Source: Thermoplasmatales archaeon SW_10_69_26 (GTDB taxonomy: Archaea > Thermoplasmatota > SW-10-69-26). From it: 14,503 nt of DNA. Numbering within the stretch: position 1 is the stretch's first letter; each line of letters begins with the position of its first letter. A program made the position numbers and the translations under genes. The stretch lies in assembly GCA_003009755.1 (NCBI GenBank), contig PXUB01000021.1, positions 1 to 14,503 of the forward strand, read 5' to 3'. Under the pieces are notes generated by a model. That model did no database searches, was not told where the DNA came from, and saw only the letters and a program-made list of their open reading frames with translations. Shown here piece after piece: positions 14,274-14,503 of the stretch.

Positions 14274-14310
14274 TGTCCTCTGCTTGTCTCTGCTTTTCTG
14301 CTTCTCTGCG
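14274..14310 (-). repeat. Four tandem GCAGA-type repeats
   Basis: Read on the minus strand, GCAGAGAA, GCAGAAAA, GCAGAGACAA and GCAGAGGACA follow each other directly (8, 8 and 10 base steps). They lie roughly midway between two divergent promoters and about 145 bases upstream of the surface-protein start. They could be a regulator-binding array or simple-sequence expansion. Confidence 0.5.
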
Positions 14311-14361
14311 TGTTCCCTCCCCACCGGCGGTTGTCTCGTTTCATGCGGGTCACCGAACGGC

Positions 14362-14370
14362 TTGATAAGG
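14362..14370 (+). promoter_or_regulatory. TATA-like box for the right-edge gene
   Basis: TTGATAAGG is centred 25 to 28 bases before the GTG codons at 14391 and 14394, matching leaderless spacing. It is the main support for a gene start there. Confidence 0.5.
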
Positions 14371-14390
14371 ACCCCTTTGGGAGTGGGGTG

Positions 14391-14503
14391 GTGGTGATTC
14401 GAGTGGTGTCGAAGACGAGCAAGCTGTCGACGGGTTGCGGGCTGTTGATCGCCTTGTTGATGATCGCTCCGGGCGGGGTTGCCCAAGCCAACGCTGTCGG
14501 GGA
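14391..14503 (+). CDS. Partial secreted protein, N-terminus only
   Basis: An open frame that continues past the window edge. It starts in a run of three GTG codons (14388, 14391, 14394), then reads IRVVSKTSKLSTGCGLL and IALLMIAPGG, ending V-A-Q-A-N-A-V-G. This is a signal peptide: basic n-region, hydrophobic core, and a probable cleavage after A-Q-A. The cysteine lies before the hydrophobic core, so it is not a lipobox. Which GTG is used cannot be settled; 14391 and 14394 fit the TATA-like box best. The mature protein is off-window, so no function is offered. Confidence 0.6.
   Translation, partial: MVIRVVSKTSKLSTGCGLLIALLMIAPGGVAQANAVG

Larger units (their letters stand above)
14131..14387. 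other. Divergent intergenic region
   Basis: This is the longest gene-free stretch. It separates the leftward surface-protein gene from the rightward gene at 14391 and holds a TATA-like box for each (14155-14160 minus, 14362-14370 plus). In between is a CT-rich tract with four GCAGA-type repeats. It is visibly less GC-rich than coding DNA here. No small gene or RNA is evident. Confidence 0.5.

Noticed and set aside
1-14503. tRNA, rRNA, CRISPR arrays, insertion sequences, prophage
   Set aside because: No cloverleaf, regular spacer-repeat pattern, transposase or integrase motif was seen on either strand.

Overview
The window looks like chromosomal DNA from a high-GC archaeon. Three gene families here are archaeal hallmarks: DUF373, an MptE-type (DUF115) 6-hydroxymethyl-dihydropterin pyrophosphokinase, and DUF63. 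Several start codons have a TATA-like box 25 to 31 bases upstream and no Shine-Dalgarno sequence, which is the archaeal leaderless pattern. The proteins are moderately acidic and several carry signal peptides. A high-GC Thermoplasmatota-type or other salt-adapted euryarchaeote would fit, but no rRNA is present and the lineage is an inference.

Layout. 1-147 is non-coding with two abutting palindromes. 148-929 (-) is a small membrane-protein gene broken by an apparent one-base frameshift in a C4 run. A divergent promoter region leads to 1103-2940 (+), a translationally coupled pair of DUF373 membrane protein and MptE-like kinase, and then 2998-3288 (+), a small secreted acidic protein. These converge on 3346-4383 (-), a predicted lipoprotein. 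4502-6034 (-) is a secreted S15/CocE-like alpha/beta hydrolase. 6083-9759 (-) is a two-gene ABC operon, an ATPase followed by a 987-residue FtsX-like permease, with an ATGA overlap. 9819-10130 (-) is CutA. Divergent from it, 10231-11670 (+) is a site-2 metalloprotease (M50 with a PDZ-like insert), followed by 11734-13149 (+), a long DUF63 protein. 13228-14130 (-) is a sequon-rich, C-terminally anchored surface protein. From about 14391 (+) a new secreted protein starts and runs off the right edge.

The theme is the cell envelope. About half of the genes encode exported, anchored or integral membrane proteins. The ABC exporter, secreted hydrolase and lipoprotein form one same-strand block. The S2P and DUF63 genes form another membrane pair, and DUF373-MptE is the most tightly coupled pair. 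No RNA gene, transposase, CRISPR array or phage gene was seen. No gene-free stretch exceeds 300 bases; the longest is 14131-14387.
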